Position numbers and translations under genes: made by a program | The notes under the pieces: generated by a model | Seen by the model: the letters and a program-made list of their open reading frames with translations, nothing else | Databases searched by the model: none | Told to the model about the DNA's origin: nothing | Assembly: GCA_016712565.1 (NCBI GenBank) | Contig: JADJQU010000006.1 | Location: forward strand, 62,001-126,000 | DNA: 64,000 bases | Source: Planctomycetota bacterium | Lineage (GTDB): Bacteria > Planctomycetota > UBA1135 > GCA-002686595 | Direction of reading: 5' to 3' | In this document: in pieces, positions 9,435 through 18,248 of the stretch | How positions within the stretch are numbered: the first letter of the stretch is position 1 | How the letters are laid out: each line of letters starts with the position of its first letter

Positions 9435-9562
9435 GGAACGCCAAGCTACTGTCCCGGACCGCGCCGCGACAGGCTCCGCGGCCGGCCGCGGCCCCGGAAG
9501 CCGTCCGGAGGGCCGTTCCTCTGGCGCGCGAGGGGCCGAACGCCGCCGGGGGGAAGCGCGGC

Positions 9563-9591
9563 TTTCTCCGGCCGCCCCCGGTGCGTAGAAT
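9563..9591 (+). promoter_or_regulatory. Candidate promoter of the accC operon
   Basis: TAGAAT at 9586-9591 resembles a -10 box, with TTTCTC at 9563-9568 spaced 17 bases upstream as a weak -35. The following leader carries a clear Shine-Dalgarno (AAAGGAGA, 9611-9618) before the ATG at 9630. The string GTGCGTAGAA here recurs upstream of hemH (24641-24650). Confidence 0.4.
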
Positions 9592-9629
9592 CCGCGCCCC
9601 CCTCTCCAGGAAAGGAGACCCGAGCGAGC

Positions 9630-11159
9630 ATGTTCCAACGCATCCTGATCGCCAACCGCGGCGAGATCGCCCTGCGCGTGATCCGCACGGCGCGCGAGAT
9701 GGGCATCGAGGTCGTGGCGGTCTATTCCGATTTCGACCGCCGCGCGCTCCACACCCGCATGGCCCACTTCGCGGTGCCCCTGGGCGGCTCCCTGCCCCGG
9801 GAGAGCTACCTGGACATGGCCAAGGTGATTCGCGCCGCCAAGGAGACCGGCGCCGAGGCGATTCACCCCGGCTACGGCTTCCTTTCCGAGAACGCCGACT
9901 TCGCCCAGAAGGTCTCCGATGCCGGACTCGCCTGGATCGGGCCGCCGCCCTCGGCGATCCGCGCCATGGGCGACAAGATCACCTCCCGGCGCAACATGAA
10001 GCAGGCCGGGGTTCCCGTGGTGCCGGGTCTGGTGGACCCCGTGGCCGACGTGGAGATGGCCCTGGCCGAGGCCCGCGGCATCGGCTATCCGATCGCCATC
10101 AAGGCCGCGGCGGGGGGCGGCGGCAAGGGCATTCGCATCGTGCGCGCCGAGAAGGAGATGGCGGGCGCCTTCCGCACGGCCTCGGGCGAGGCCCTGGCCT
10201 CCTTCGGCGACGGACGGCTGTACCTGGAGCGCTACCTGGAGGAGCCGCGCCACATCGAGGTGCAACTCCTGTTCGACAAGCACGGCAACGGCGTGCACTT
10301 CGGCGAGCGGGAGTGCTCGATCCAGCGCCGCCACCAGAAGCTGATCGAAGAAGCCCCGTCGGTGATCGTCACCCCGGAACTGCGGGCCAAGATGGGCGCC
10401 ATCGCGGTCCAGGCGGGCCGCGCCGTGGGCTACCAGAACGCGGGCACCGTGGAATTCCTCTATTCCAAGGGGGAGTTCTTCTTCCTGGAGATGAACACGC
10501 GCCTGCAGGTGGAGCACCCGGTGACCGAAATGGTCTACGGCGTGGACCTGGTGCGCGAGCAGTTGCGCGTGGCGGCCGGCGAGAAACTGGGCTTCACCCA
10601 GGCGGACATCCAGCCCAAGGGCTGGTCCATCGAGGTGCGCATCAACGCCGAGGATCCGTTCAACAACTTCGTGCCGTCGACCGGCACGATCAAGAATTTG
10701 CGGGCGCCGGGCGGTCCGGGCGTGCGCATGGACGGCGCGCTCTACCGGGGCATGGAAGTGGGACTCAACTACGACCCGATGCTCGCCAAGCTGATCGTCT
10801 GGGGCGGCGACCGGGACGAGGCCATCCGCCGCATGGTGCGCGCCCTGCAGGAACTCAACGTCGGCGGCGTGCGCACCGGCGCGCCCGCGGCGCTCTTGGT
10901 GCTGGAGGACGAGCGCTTCCGCAAGGGGAACTTCGACACGCACTTCCTGGCCAGCATGGACCTCTCCAACGCCAGCGGCGGCGAGGACGTGCTCGTGGCC
11001 GCCGTGGCGGCGATCCACCGCCACCTGCTCTCGCGCCGCCGGGCGCTGGCCACGTCGGCCTCCTCGCGCACCCACTGGCAGCAGCGCAGCCGCTCGCGGC
11101 TCTCTCCCTATCCCTCCCACCAGGCCGAGCCCCATCGCGCGCCGGAGAAACGCCCGTGA
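9630..11159 (+). CDS. accC: Biotin carboxylase subunit of an acyl-CoA carboxylase
   Basis: A 509-residue biotin carboxylase, which carboxylates biotin on the carrier protein using ATP and bicarbonate. Visible motifs in order: N-terminal ILIANRGEIALRVIRTA, the Gly-rich ATP-grasp loop AAAGGGGKGIRIV, ERECSIQRRHQKLIEEAPS, and FLEMNTRLQVEHPVTE, which holds catalytic and metal-binding residues. The length fits the single-subunit AccC/PccA N-terminal half, with an extra basic, Ser/Arg-rich tail of about 40 residues. ATG 9630 follows a strong Shine-Dalgarno. The stop overlaps the GTG of the BCCP gene (GTGA). No carboxyltransferase subunit is in the window, so whether the complex acts on acetyl-, propionyl- or another acyl-CoA cannot be decided; the split BCCP suggests a propionyl/methylcrotonyl-type enzyme (inference). 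Confidence 0.92.
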   Translation: MFQRILIANRGEIALRVIRTAREMGIEVVAVYSDFDRRALHTRMAHFAVPLGGSLPRESYLDMAKVIRAAKETGAEAIHPGYGFLSENADFAQKVSDAGLAWIGPPPSAIRAMGDKITSRRNMKQAGVPVVPGLVDPVADVEMALAEARGIGYPIAIKAAAGGGGKGIRIVRAEKEMAGAFRTASGEALASFGDGRLYLERYLEEPRHIEVQLLFDKHGNGVHFGERECSIQRRHQKLIEEAPSVIVTPELRAKMGAIAVQAGRAVGYQNAGTVEFLYSKGEFFFLEMNTRLQVEHPVTEMVYGVDLVREQLRVAAGEKLGFTQADIQPKGWSIEVRINAEDPFNNFVPSTGTIKNLRAPGGPGVRMDGALYRGMEVGLNYDPMLAKLIVWGGDRDEAIRRMVRALQELNVGGVRTGAPAALLVLEDERFRKGNFDTHFLASMDLSNASGGEDVLVAAVAAIHRHLLSRRRALATSASSRTHWQQRSRSRLSPYPSHQAEPHRAPEKRP

Positions 11160-11665
11160 AGTACTTCGTCCAAGTCAATTCGCGCCAGCTCGAGGTCGAC
11201 GTGGTGGAGCGCCTGGGCGAGCTCAAGATCGCCGTGAACGGCAAGCCCCTGGACCTCTCCTACGAGGAAGTGGACGCCCTGGGGCAGGTGGCGTTGCTCT
11301 CCGACGGCAAGAGCTACGGCGTGTCCATCGAAGGCGACATGAACAAGGCCTCGGTGGTGATCGCGGGCCACCTGTACGCGGTGGAGATCGAGGACGAGCG
11401 CGAGCGCGCGGCCCACGCCGCCGAGCGCGCGGCCTCCAAGGGCGGCGGCGTGGTCAAGGCGGTCATGCCGGGCATCGTGTTCAAGCTGCTGGTCAAGGAG
11501 GGCGAGCAGGTCGAGGCCGGCCAGTCGCTCCTGATCCTCGAGGCCATGAAGATGCAGAACGAGATCGCCGCGCCCGCCGCGGGCCGGATCAAGACGCTGC
11601 ACGTGCGCGAGAAGGAAGCCGTGGCGGGCGGGGCCAAGCTCGTCACCATCGCCCCGGCCGGTTGA
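11156..11665 (+). CDS. accB: Biotin carboxyl carrier protein (biotin/lipoyl attachment domain)
   Basis: A 169-residue protein with the biotinylation motif LILEAMKMQNE; the acceptor is Lys132. Residues about 1-95 form a variable N-terminal domain resembling the BCCP region of propionyl-CoA carboxylases (VKYFVQVNSRQLEV), and residues 98-169 are the flattened beta-barrel biotinyl domain (GGGVVKAVMPGIVFKLLVKE). It accepts CO2 from the partner biotin carboxylase encoded just upstream and passes it to a carboxyltransferase encoded elsewhere. The GTG at 11156 forms a GTGA overlap with accC. The next gene, dapE, begins 7 bases after its stop, so all four genes 9630-13471 are probably one transcript. 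Confidence 0.9.
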   Translation: MKYFVQVNSRQLEVDVVERLGELKIAVNGKPLDLSYEEVDALGQVALLSDGKSYGVSIEGDMNKASVVIAGHLYAVEIEDERERAAHAAERAASKGGGVVKAVMPGIVFKLLVKEGEQVEAGQSLLILEAMKMQNEIAAPAAGRIKTLHVREKEAVAGGAKLVTIAPAG

Positions 11666-11672
11666 GGTCGGC

Positions 11673-12689
11673 GTGACCTCGCGCTGGCAGACCCTGTCGG
11701 ACTGGATCGCCACGCCGTCGGTCACCGGCGGCGAGGCGGACTACGCCGAGCAACTGGCGCGCTACCTCGTCTCGCGGGGTTTCGACGTGGAGCGCCAGGA
11801 GGCGGCCCCGGGCCGCTTCAACCTCCTGGCCCGCGCGGGCCGGCCCGAGGTGGTGTTCTGCACGCACCTCGACACCGTGCCGCCGTTCTTCGGCCCGCGG
11901 GAGGAGCGCGAATTCGTGCACGGCCGCGGCTCCTGCGACGCCAAGGGGCCGGCGCTCTCCATGATCGAGGCCGGCGTCGAATTGCTCGCCTGCGGCGAGG
12001 ATCGCATCGGCTTCCTGTTCACCGTGGGCGAGGAGACGGATTCCCTCGGCGCCCAGGTGGCCAACCAGCGCCTCGCCGAGCCCTGGGCGCCCCGCCACAC
12101 CATCGTCGGCGAGCCCACGGGGAATCGCTTCGTTTCCGGGCACAAGGGCATCTTCAAGGCGCGCCTGGAGGCCCGCGGCGTGGCGGGGCACAGCTCAGAG
12201 CCCCAGGGGCCCAGCGCGATCCACGAACTCGTGCAGGTCCTCGAGCGGCTCTTGCGCGAGGACTGGGGACGCCACCCGCGCCTGGGCGCGGGCACGCTCA
12301 ACGTGGGGGAGATCTCCGGGGGCGTGGCGGCCAACGTGGTGGCCGACCGCGCCGTCGCCGCGCTGCTCCTGCGCGCCGTGGAGGCTCCGGCGACCACCGA
12401 GGAGAAGCTGCGCCGCCACCTCGGCCCCCACGTGCACCTCGATTGCCTCTACAAGAACTACGGCCCGACGGAGTTCCTGGTGCCCGAGGGCCTGGACTCG
12501 GTTCCCGTGGCCTTCGGCACCGACGCGCCGCACCTGCCGCGCTGGGGAGTGCCCCTGCTCGTGGGACCGGGCCGCATCGAGGACGCCCACACCGACCACG
12601 AGTGCATCGAGAAGCGCGCCGTGGAGGCCGCCATCGCCACCTACGTGCGCACCGCGCGGCTCCTGTTCGAGAGGGCCGCGGCGCGATGA
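11673..12689 (+). CDS. dapE: M20 family deacylase, probable succinyl-diaminopimelate desuccinylase
   Basis: A 338-residue M20 metallo-amidohydrolase. Di-zinc ligands and catalytic residues are seen in CTHLDTVPP (His, then catalytic Asp), GRGSCDAKG (bridging Asp), GEETDS (general-base Glu plus ligand), and the C-terminal His in EDAHTDHE; a dimerisation lid domain is inserted between (SGHKGIFKARLEARGVAGHS). The family also contains ArgE and LysK-type enzymes. The call as DapE rests on context: its TGA overlaps the ATG of dapD (ATGA), and DapE removes the succinyl group that DapD adds in lysine/meso-diaminopimelate synthesis. It starts at GTG 11673, seven bases after accB. An acetylornithine-deacetylase-type activity remains possible. 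Confidence 0.75.
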   Translation: MTSRWQTLSDWIATPSVTGGEADYAEQLARYLVSRGFDVERQEAAPGRFNLLARAGRPEVVFCTHLDTVPPFFGPREEREFVHGRGSCDAKGPALSMIEAGVELLACGEDRIGFLFTVGEETDSLGAQVANQRLAEPWAPRHTIVGEPTGNRFVSGHKGIFKARLEARGVAGHSSEPQGPSAIHELVQVLERLLREDWGRHPRLGAGTLNVGEISGGVAANVVADRAVAALLLRAVEAPATTEEKLRRHLGPHVHLDCLYKNYGPTEFLVPEGLDSVPVAFGTDAPHLPRWGVPLLVGPGRIEDAHTDHECIEKRAVEAAIATYVRTARLLFERAAAR

Positions 12690-13471
12690 GCGAGCGAGCC
12701 CGAGGGGCGGCGTTGCTGGACCAGTTGGAGTCCGGCGCGTTGCGCGTGGCCGAGCGCGGCGCGGACGGCACCTGGATCGTCCACGCCTGGATCAAGGAGG
12801 AGATCCTGGCCCTGTTCCGGGCCTCGCCGGTGGCCCTGCAGGGCGCGAGCGGGGCAAGTCCCCTGGGCGATTTCCTGGACAAAGAGGCCTTCCCCGTGCG
12901 CAGGCTCTCGCTCGCCGATCGCGTGCGCCTGGTGCCCGGCGGCTCGGCCGTGCGCCGCGGCGCGCACCTGGCCCCGGGGGTGATCTGCATGCCGCCGATG
13001 TACGTCAACGTGGGCGCGTTCGTCGGCGCGAACACGATGGTGGACAGCCACGCCCTGGTGGGTTCCTGCGCCCAGATCGGCGAGCGCGTGCACCTTTCGG
13101 CCGCGGCCCAGATCGGCGGCGTCCTGGAGCCAGCAGGGGGCCGGCCCGTGATCGTGGAGGACGAGTGCTTCGTCGGCGGCGGCGTGGGGATCTACGAGGG
13201 CGTCCTGGTGCGCCGCCGGGCGGTGCTCGCCGCGGGCGTGATCCTGACGGCCTCGACCCGGGTCCACGACCTAGTGCACGGCCGCGAGCTCTCAGGCAGC
13301 CGCGAGGCGCCCCTGGAGATTCCCGAGGACGCCGTGGTGGTTCCCGGCACCCGGCCCGCCCGTGGGGCCTACGCCCAGTCCCTGGGCCTGCAGCAGGCCT
13401 GCGCCCTGATCGTCAAGTACCGCGACGGGCGCACCGACCACGCCACGGCCCTGGAGGGGGCCCTGCGCTGA
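12686..13471 (+). CDS. dapD: Tetrahydrodipicolinate N-succinyltransferase
   Basis: A 261-residue acyltransferase that succinylates tetrahydrodipicolinate in the diaminopimelate/lysine pathway, feeding peptidoglycan synthesis. An N-terminal helical domain (residues about 1-95) is followed by a left-handed beta-helix of hexapeptide repeats: MPPMYVNVGAFVGANTMVDS, ALVGSCAQIG, HLSAAAQIGGVLEPAGGRPV and VIVEDECFVGGGVGIYEGV, all strongly DapD-like. The C-terminus (ACALIVKYRDGRTD) matches the family's closing strand. The length is typical. ATG 12686 overlaps the dapE stop (ATGA), so the two steps are translationally coupled. A diaminopimelate pathway fits a peptidoglycan-containing planctomycete. Confidence 0.93.
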   Translation: MSERARGAALLDQLESGALRVAERGADGTWIVHAWIKEEILALFRASPVALQGASGASPLGDFLDKEAFPVRRLSLADRVRLVPGGSAVRRGAHLAPGVICMPPMYVNVGAFVGANTMVDSHALVGSCAQIGERVHLSAAAQIGGVLEPAGGRPVIVEDECFVGGGVGIYEGVLVRRRAVLAAGVILTASTRVHDLVHGRELSGSREAPLEIPEDAVVVPGTRPARGAYAQSLGLQQACALIVKYRDGRTDHATALEGALR

Positions 13472-13522
13472 GTCCCGCCCGCGCCCGGGGTTCAGAGCCC
13501 GCCCGGGGACCCGGACCCGAAG

Positions 13523-13528
13523 TAGCAT
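13523..13528 (+). promoter_or_regulatory. Candidate -10 element (TAGCAT) for the DUF1028 gene
   Basis: TAGCAT ends six bases before the ATG at 13535 in an otherwise GC-rich spacer, so a transcript from it would be essentially leaderless. No Shine-Dalgarno is present in the remaining bases. Confidence 0.3.
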
Positions 13529-13534
13529 GGGGGC

Positions 13535-15088
13535 ATGCAACCCCACGGTCTTGTCCGTCGTCTGCTTTCGCGTCGCGCGTGGCTCGCCACGCTCCTGGTC
13601 GCCTTCACGGCCTCCACCGCCCAGGCCACCTGGTCGATCATCGCCGTCAACCGGCGCACGAAGGAGATCTGCGTGGCCTCGGCCACCTGCCTCGCCAACT
13701 TCGACCTGCGGCAGTTCCTGCCCGTGGTCGCGGTGGGCAAGGGGGCTGGTTGCGCCCAGTCCTTCGTGGACCAGACGGGAACCAACCGCATCGCCATCTG
13801 GAACGGGCTGCGGAGCGACAACACGGCCGCCAACATCCTGCAGGTGCTGCAGCAGATCGACCCCAATTTCCAGACACGCCAGTACGGCATCATCGACATG
13901 GCCACGGCTCCGGTGACCTTCACCGGCACGGGGGCGGGGCTCGCCAAGTTCGGCGTGGCCGGCATCGACGGCGACATCAGCTACGCGATCCAGGGCAACG
14001 TGCTCACCGGCAACCAGGTGATCAGCGACGCCGAGGCGGCCTTCCTGGGCCTCCAGGGCGACCTGACCTCGCGGGTCATGGCCGCCATGGAGGCGGCGCG
14101 CGCCCTGGGGGGCGACGGTCGCTGCTCCTGCAGCCCCAGCGCGCCCACCTCCTGCGGCGTGCCGCCCGCGAGCTTCTCCAAGTCCGCCCACGTGGGGTTC
14201 CTGATCGACGCGCGCCTGGGCGACGTCGACGGCGTGTGCAACGGCAGCGTGGGCTGCGCCACCGGAAGCTACACGCTCAACCTGAACGTGATCGGCAACA
14301 CCTTCGACCTGGACCCGGTGATCCAGCTCGCGAGCCAGTACCAAGCCTGGCGCACGAGTCGCCTGGGCCGGCCCGACGGCATCCAAAGCCTGGTGTACGT
14401 CGGTGCCCAGTGCCTGCCCGCCGACGGCCTCTCGGCCACCACCGTGGATGTCCAGGCGGTCGACATCGAGGGCCTGCCGGTCACCCAGGGCGGGGCCACG
14501 GTGACGTTGACGAACGTCTCGGGATTTCCGGCCGTGACCACGCCCAGCGGCATCCTCGACCACGGAAACGGACTGTATTCCTTCGCGCTGCAAGCCGGGA
14601 CCACTCCCGGGGAGGACCAGTGGCAGGTCCGCATCGACGACGGGGTCAAGGCCGTGACGATCGCGCCGTACGTGAAAATGCGCGTGGACGCGCCCGTGGA
14701 CCTGCACTGCGGCTTCGATGAGGTTTCGGTCTCGCGCGACACGTTCGTGCCGCTGACCGTGAACCTGGGTCCGGCGGCCGCGGGCCGGCGCTATTGGATC
14801 CTGATGAGCGCCGCCGGCACCCAGCCCGGCACGGTGTTCCAGGGCGTCCACATGCCCCTCAACGCCGACGGCTACTTCCGCTTCTCCGCGGCGCGGCCCA
14901 ATTCGCTCGCCATGGTCAACACGCTGGGGATCCTCGACAACCTGGGCTATGCCTCGGCGGGCTTTCAGACCTGGCAGAATCGCAACTTCGCCGCCCTGCT
15001 GGGCCGCCGGTTGGACTTCAGCGCCCTGGTCTGGTTCGGGCCGAACCCCGTGCCCACGAGCACCGGCGGATTCGACGTCAAGCCCTGA
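13535..15088 (+). CDS. Secreted DUF1028 family protein with long C-terminal extension
   Basis: A 517-residue protein beginning with a signal peptide (basic MQPHGLVRRLLSRR, hydrophobic LATLLVAFTA, cleavage probably after STAQA). The DUF1028 domain follows directly (TWSIIAVNRRTKEICVASA, then VGKGAGCAQSFVDQTG); this family has an Ntn-hydrolase-like fold and an unproven activity. The first residue after the predicted cleavage, Thr, could act as the N-terminal nucleophile, which is an inference. Residues about 185-517 are an extension with a Cys pair cluster (RCSCSPSAPTSCG), an invasin/Ig-like stretch (VTLTNVSGFPAVTTPSG) and a final beta-rich region, probably for surface placement. The gene is convergent with hemN, 30 bases between stops. 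Many DUF1028 proteins are fused to peptidoglycan-binding modules; none was recognised here. Confidence 0.85.
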   Translation: MQPHGLVRRLLSRRAWLATLLVAFTASTAQATWSIIAVNRRTKEICVASATCLANFDLRQFLPVVAVGKGAGCAQSFVDQTGTNRIAIWNGLRSDNTAANILQVLQQIDPNFQTRQYGIIDMATAPVTFTGTGAGLAKFGVAGIDGDISYAIQGNVLTGNQVISDAEAAFLGLQGDLTSRVMAAMEAARALGGDGRCSCSPSAPTSCGVPPASFSKSAHVGFLIDARLGDVDGVCNGSVGCATGSYTLNLNVIGNTFDLDPVIQLASQYQAWRTSRLGRPDGIQSLVYVGAQCLPADGLSATTVDVQAVDIEGLPVTQGGATVTLTNVSGFPAVTTPSGILDHGNGLYSFALQAGTTPGEDQWQVRIDDGVKAVTIAPYVKMRVDAPVDLHCGFDEVSVSRDTFVPLTVNLGPAAAGRRYWILMSAAGTQPGTVFQGVHMPLNADGYFRFSAARPNSLAMVNTLGILDNLGYASAGFQTWQNRNFAALLGRRLDFSALVWFGPNPVPTSTGGFDVKP

Positions 15089-15118
15089 GGCCGCCCGGCG
15101 GCCCGATCGCCTCGCGGG

Positions 15119-16522
15119 CTAGACGGTCTTGCTGAAGCGCCGCTCCTCTTGCGGCGTCTTCTCCAGGTATTCGTCGAACACCATGGCCATGTGGCGCAGG
15201 AACAGGCGTCCCAGGGGCTTCACGGTGACGCGCGGGCCCTCGACCGAGCAGAAGCCCCGGCGCACGTAGGGTTCCAGGCGCCCCAACTGCACGGAGAGGC
15301 GCCGGGCCAAGTCGGGCTCGTCGAAGTCGCGGCCCACGGCCTCGAGGTCCAGCACCATCTTGCACATCAGGTCCAGGATGATGCGCGCGCGCAGGTTGTC
15401 CTCCTTGCTGCGCAGGATTCCGCGGGCGATCGCCAGCCCGCCGCGGTCGACCCGCTCGACGTACTCCTGGGTGGTCTTCTCGTTCTGCAGGAACGCGCCG
15501 CCCACGTCGCCGATGGCGCTCATGCCGAACGCCAGCATGTCCGGCGCGTTGCGCGTGGTGTAGCCCATGAAATTGCGGTGCAGCGAGCCATCGAGGAGCC
15601 CCTTGGCCAGCGGATCCTCCGGCAGGGCGAAGTGGTCGAGGCCGATCAGTTCGTAGCCCGCCGAACCCAGGCGCGAGATCGCCAGGCCGAAGAGCCGCGC
15701 CCGCAGGGGCGGGTCGGGCAGCCTGTACTTCTCGAGCACCTTCTGGGCCGGCCGGATCCAGGGCACGTGGGCGTAGCCGTAGATCGCCAGTCGATCGGGC
15801 CTGAGGCCCTCGACGATGTCGAGCGTGCGCGCGAAGGTGCTCTCGGTCTGCTCGGGCAGGCCGTACATCAGGTCCAGGTTGACGCTGGCGGCGCCCACGG
15901 CGCGGCAGTGCTTCACCAGGGAGACGGTCTCCTCCTCGGTCTGGAAGCGGCGCACGGCGTGCTGCACGCCCGGATCGAGATCCTGCACGCCCAGGGAGAA
16001 GCGCTGGAACCCCAGGCGCGCCAGGGTGTCGATCTGCTCGTGGGAGGTGACATGGGGGTGCACCTCGATGCCCAGCTCGGCCGCGGCCGGGATCTCGAAG
16101 TGACGACGCAGGGCCTGCATCACGCGCTCGAGCTGGGCCGAGGTCAGGTGCGTCGGCGTGCCGCCGCCGAAGTGCAGCTGGTTCACGCGCCGGCGCGCGC
16201 CGAAGAGCGGCGCCACGGCGGCGATCTCGCGCTCCAGGGCGTCCAGGTACTCGAGCACGCGCTTCTCGTGCTGGGTGATGTCGACGATGCAGCCGCAGTA
16301 CAGGCACAGCCGCTTGCAGAAGGGGATGTGCACGTAGATCGACAGCGGTTCGTCCGTGCGCAGGGCGGCGCGGGCGTAGGCGGCGCGGGCCTCCTGCTCG
16401 CCGAACTCGGCGTTCCAGGTGGGGGCCGTGGGGTAGGACGTGTAGCGCGGGCCCGGGCCCGAGAGCTCGAGCAGCGTCGCGTCGTCGACGGCGAATGGCG
16501 AGGGCGATCCCGAGGGGTTCAT
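15119..16522 (-). CDS. hemN: Oxygen-independent coproporphyrinogen III dehydrogenase
   Basis: A 467-residue radical SAM enzyme that oxidatively decarboxylates coproporphyrinogen III to protoporphyrinogen IX. Two features separate it from the related HemW chaperone: the N-terminal RYTSYPTAPTW and the cysteine motif CKRLCLYCGC (C-x3-C-x2-C-x-C). The SAM-binding FGGGTPTHL and the glycine-rich strand GIEVHPHVTS follow, with the HemN C-terminal domain at about residues 360-467. It is the last gene of the haem operon; its ATG overlaps the hemE stop (ATGA). An oxygen-independent enzyme implies that haem can be made without oxygen at this step. No protoporphyrinogen oxidase gene follows. Confidence 0.94.
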   Translation of the reverse strand: MNPSGSPSPFAVDDATLLELSGPGPRYTSYPTAPTWNAEFGEQEARAAYARAALRTDEPLSIYVHIPFCKRLCLYCGCIVDITQHEKRVLEYLDALEREIAAVAPLFGARRRVNQLHFGGGTPTHLTSAQLERVMQALRRHFEIPAAAELGIEVHPHVTSHEQIDTLARLGFQRFSLGVQDLDPGVQHAVRRFQTEEETVSLVKHCRAVGAASVNLDLMYGLPEQTESTFARTLDIVEGLRPDRLAIYGYAHVPWIRPAQKVLEKYRLPDPPLRARLFGLAISRLGSAGYELIGLDHFALPEDPLAKGLLDGSLHRNFMGYTTRNAPDMLAFGMSAIGDVGGAFLQNEKTTQEYVERVDRGGLAIARGILRSKEDNLRARIILDLMCKMVLDLEAVGRDFDEPDLARRLSVQLGRLEPYVRRGFCSVEGPRVTVKPLGRLFLRHMAMVFDEYLEKTPQEERRFSKTV

Positions 16523-17556
16523 GGCCGGTACTCCCGGGCGGCCGCCACGAAGGCCGCCACGCAGGCCGGATCGGTCTCCTTCATGACGCCGTGGCCGAGG
16601 CCCAACACGTGACCGGGCCGGCCCGCGACCTCGGCGAGCAGCGCCGTGACGCGCCGGTGCACCTCCTCCGGCGTGGCGAGCAGCGCGGCGGGATCCAGGG
16701 TGCCCTGCGGCGGGGGGCGGGCGCCGTAGCGGCGGAAGGCGCGGTCGAGGGACGTGCGGTGGTCGATGGCCAGGGCTTCGGCGGGCAGCGTCGAGAGGTC
16801 GTCGAGCAGGTGGTCGCTCGCGCCGGCGAACACCACGCGCGGCACGCCGGTCGGGAGGCCCTCCAGGGCCTGCCGCGAGTAGGGCAGCGCGTAGCGCACG
16901 TAGTCCTCGCGGCCCAGGGCGCTGGCCCAGGTGTCGAAGAGCACCACCGCGTCGGCGCCCTGCTCCACCTGGTAGGCCAGGTGCAGGGCCGTGGTGCGCG
17001 CGAGCTTCTCCATCAGCGCGCGGAAGTCCGCCTCGTGGTGGTACATGAGCTTGCGCAGCTCCGCGAAGGATTTGCCCGTGCCGCCCTCGATGGCGTAGGA
17101 GGCCAGCGTCAGGGGAGCGCCGCAGAAGCCCAGGAGCGAAGTGCTGTCGGGCAGGTCGCGGCGCACGAACCGCAGCGCCTCTCCCACGTAGCCCATGCTC
17201 TCGCCGGGCAGCGGCACGCGGAGGCGCTCGATGTCGGCGCGCGTGCGCACGGGCCGGGGCAGGCTCGGGCCGTGCTCGTCGAAGACGAGTTCCATGCCCA
17301 TGGCCTCCAGCGGGATCAGGATGTCGCTGAACAGGATCGCCGCGTCCAGGCCGAAGCGCCGCACGGGTTGCAGTGTCACCTCTGCGGCGTGCTCCGGCCG
17401 GCGGATCATCTCCAGGAAGCCGCCGGCCTGCTCGCGCACCGCGCGGTATTCGGGCAGGTAGCGGCCGGCCTGGCGCATCAGCCACACCGGCGGCCGGTCC
17501 AGGGGTTCACGGAGAAGCGCGCGCGTCAGTCGGCGGGTGGCGGAGAGGGTCTTCAT
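16519..17556 (-). CDS. hemE: Uroporphyrinogen decarboxylase
   Basis: A 345-residue TIM-barrel enzyme that removes four acetate carboxyls from uroporphyrinogen III to give coproporphyrinogen III. Hallmarks: RPPVWLMRQAGRYLPEYR near the N-terminus, the catalytic Asp region AAILFSDILIPLEAMGM, GFCGAPLTLASYAIEGG, and LFDTWASALGREDYVRYALP. The length is normal for HemE. ATG 17556 forms an ATGA overlap with the response regulator gene, and its own stop overlaps hemN. Thus the regulator is sandwiched directly between haem genes on one message. Confidence 0.95.
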   Translation of the reverse strand: MKTLSATRRLTRALLREPLDRPPVWLMRQAGRYLPEYRAVREQAGGFLEMIRRPEHAAEVTLQPVRRFGLDAAILFSDILIPLEAMGMELVFDEHGPSLPRPVRTRADIERLRVPLPGESMGYVGEALRFVRRDLPDSTSLLGFCGAPLTLASYAIEGGTGKSFAELRKLMYHHEADFRALMEKLARTTALHLAYQVEQGADAVVLFDTWASALGREDYVRYALPYSRQALEGLPTGVPRVVFAGASDHLLDDLSTLPAEALAIDHRTSLDRAFRRYGARPPPQGTLDPAALLATPEEVHRRVTALLAEVAGRPGHVLGLGHGVMKETDPACVAAFVAAAREYRP

Positions 17557-18248
17557 GGTGTCAGGCGGTAGCCGCTTCCGCGGACTGTGTGGATGTAGCG
17601 CGGGCTCTGCGGGTCGGGCTCCAGGACCCGCCGCAGGCGCACGATGAAGTTGTCGACCGTGCGCGTGGTGGGGAAGGCGTCGTAGCCCCAGACCTTGTCG
17701 AGGATCACCGAGCGCGGAACCACTTCGCCGGGCTGTTCGGCGAGCACGCGCAGGATCATGGTCTCCTTGGTGGAGAGCAGGACCTCCTCGCCGCGCACGC
17801 TGGCCGTGAAGGTCTTGAAGTCCACCGTGGCGGAGCCCAGCACCAGCTTGTCCTTGTCGTGCGTGGCGGCGGAGTACCAGTGCGCGCGCTTGAGGATCGC
17901 CTTGACGCGCAGGATCAGCTCGCGCAGCTCGAAGGGTTTCCCCAGGTAGTCGTCGCCGCCCAACTCCAGGCCGCGCACGCGATCGTCGTTGGAGCTCTTG
18001 GCGGTCAGGAACAGCACCGGCACGTCGTTCTTTTCCGCCCGCAGGCGCTCGCAGACCGAGAAGCCGTCGAGTCCCGGCAGCATCACGTCGAGCAGCACCA
18101 GTTCCGGACGGTCGCGCCGCACGGCCTCCAGGGCCGCGAGCCCGTCGCCGACCACGGAGACGGCGTAGCCCTCCAGTTCCAGGTTCTCGGCGATCACCTC
18201 GGCCAGGTGAGCCTCGTCCTCGACCACCAGCAGGCGTTCCCCGCTCAC
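17553..18248 (-). CDS. OmpR/PhoB-type response regulator inside the haem operon
   Basis: A 231-residue response regulator. The receiver domain (residues 5-118) has the acidic pocket VVEDEA, phosphoacceptor Asp54 in VLLDVMLPG, and the conserved Thr and Lys in FLTAKS. The C-terminal winged helix (about 130-230) shows the PhoB-type recognition region VWGYDAFPTTRTVDNFIVRL and a terminal hairpin VRGSGYRL, so it binds DNA, probably direct repeats, and controls transcription. The GTG at 18248 gives a GTGA overlap with the upstream histidine kinase and starts two residues before the first receiver strand; the frame is open further upstream but without family similarity. Its position between hemL/kinase and hemE suggests autoregulation of haem synthesis (inference). 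Confidence 0.93.
   Translation of the reverse strand: MSGERLLVVEDEAHLAEVIAENLELEGYAVSVVGDGLAALEAVRRDRPELVLLDVMLPGLDGFSVCERLRAEKNDVPVLFLTAKSSNDDRVRGLELGGDDYLGKPFELRELILRVKAILKRAHWYSAATHDKDKLVLGSATVDFKTFTASVRGEEVLLSTKETMILRVLAEQPGEVVPRSVILDKVWGYDAFPTTRTVDNFIVRLRRVLEPDPQSPRYIHTVRGSGYRLTP

Noticed and set aside
9435..11135. Upstream extension of the 7800-9434 membrane protein frame across accC
   Set aside because: The extension is antisense to accC and contains no helix or domain; the ATG at 9434 directly precedes the first transmembrane segment.
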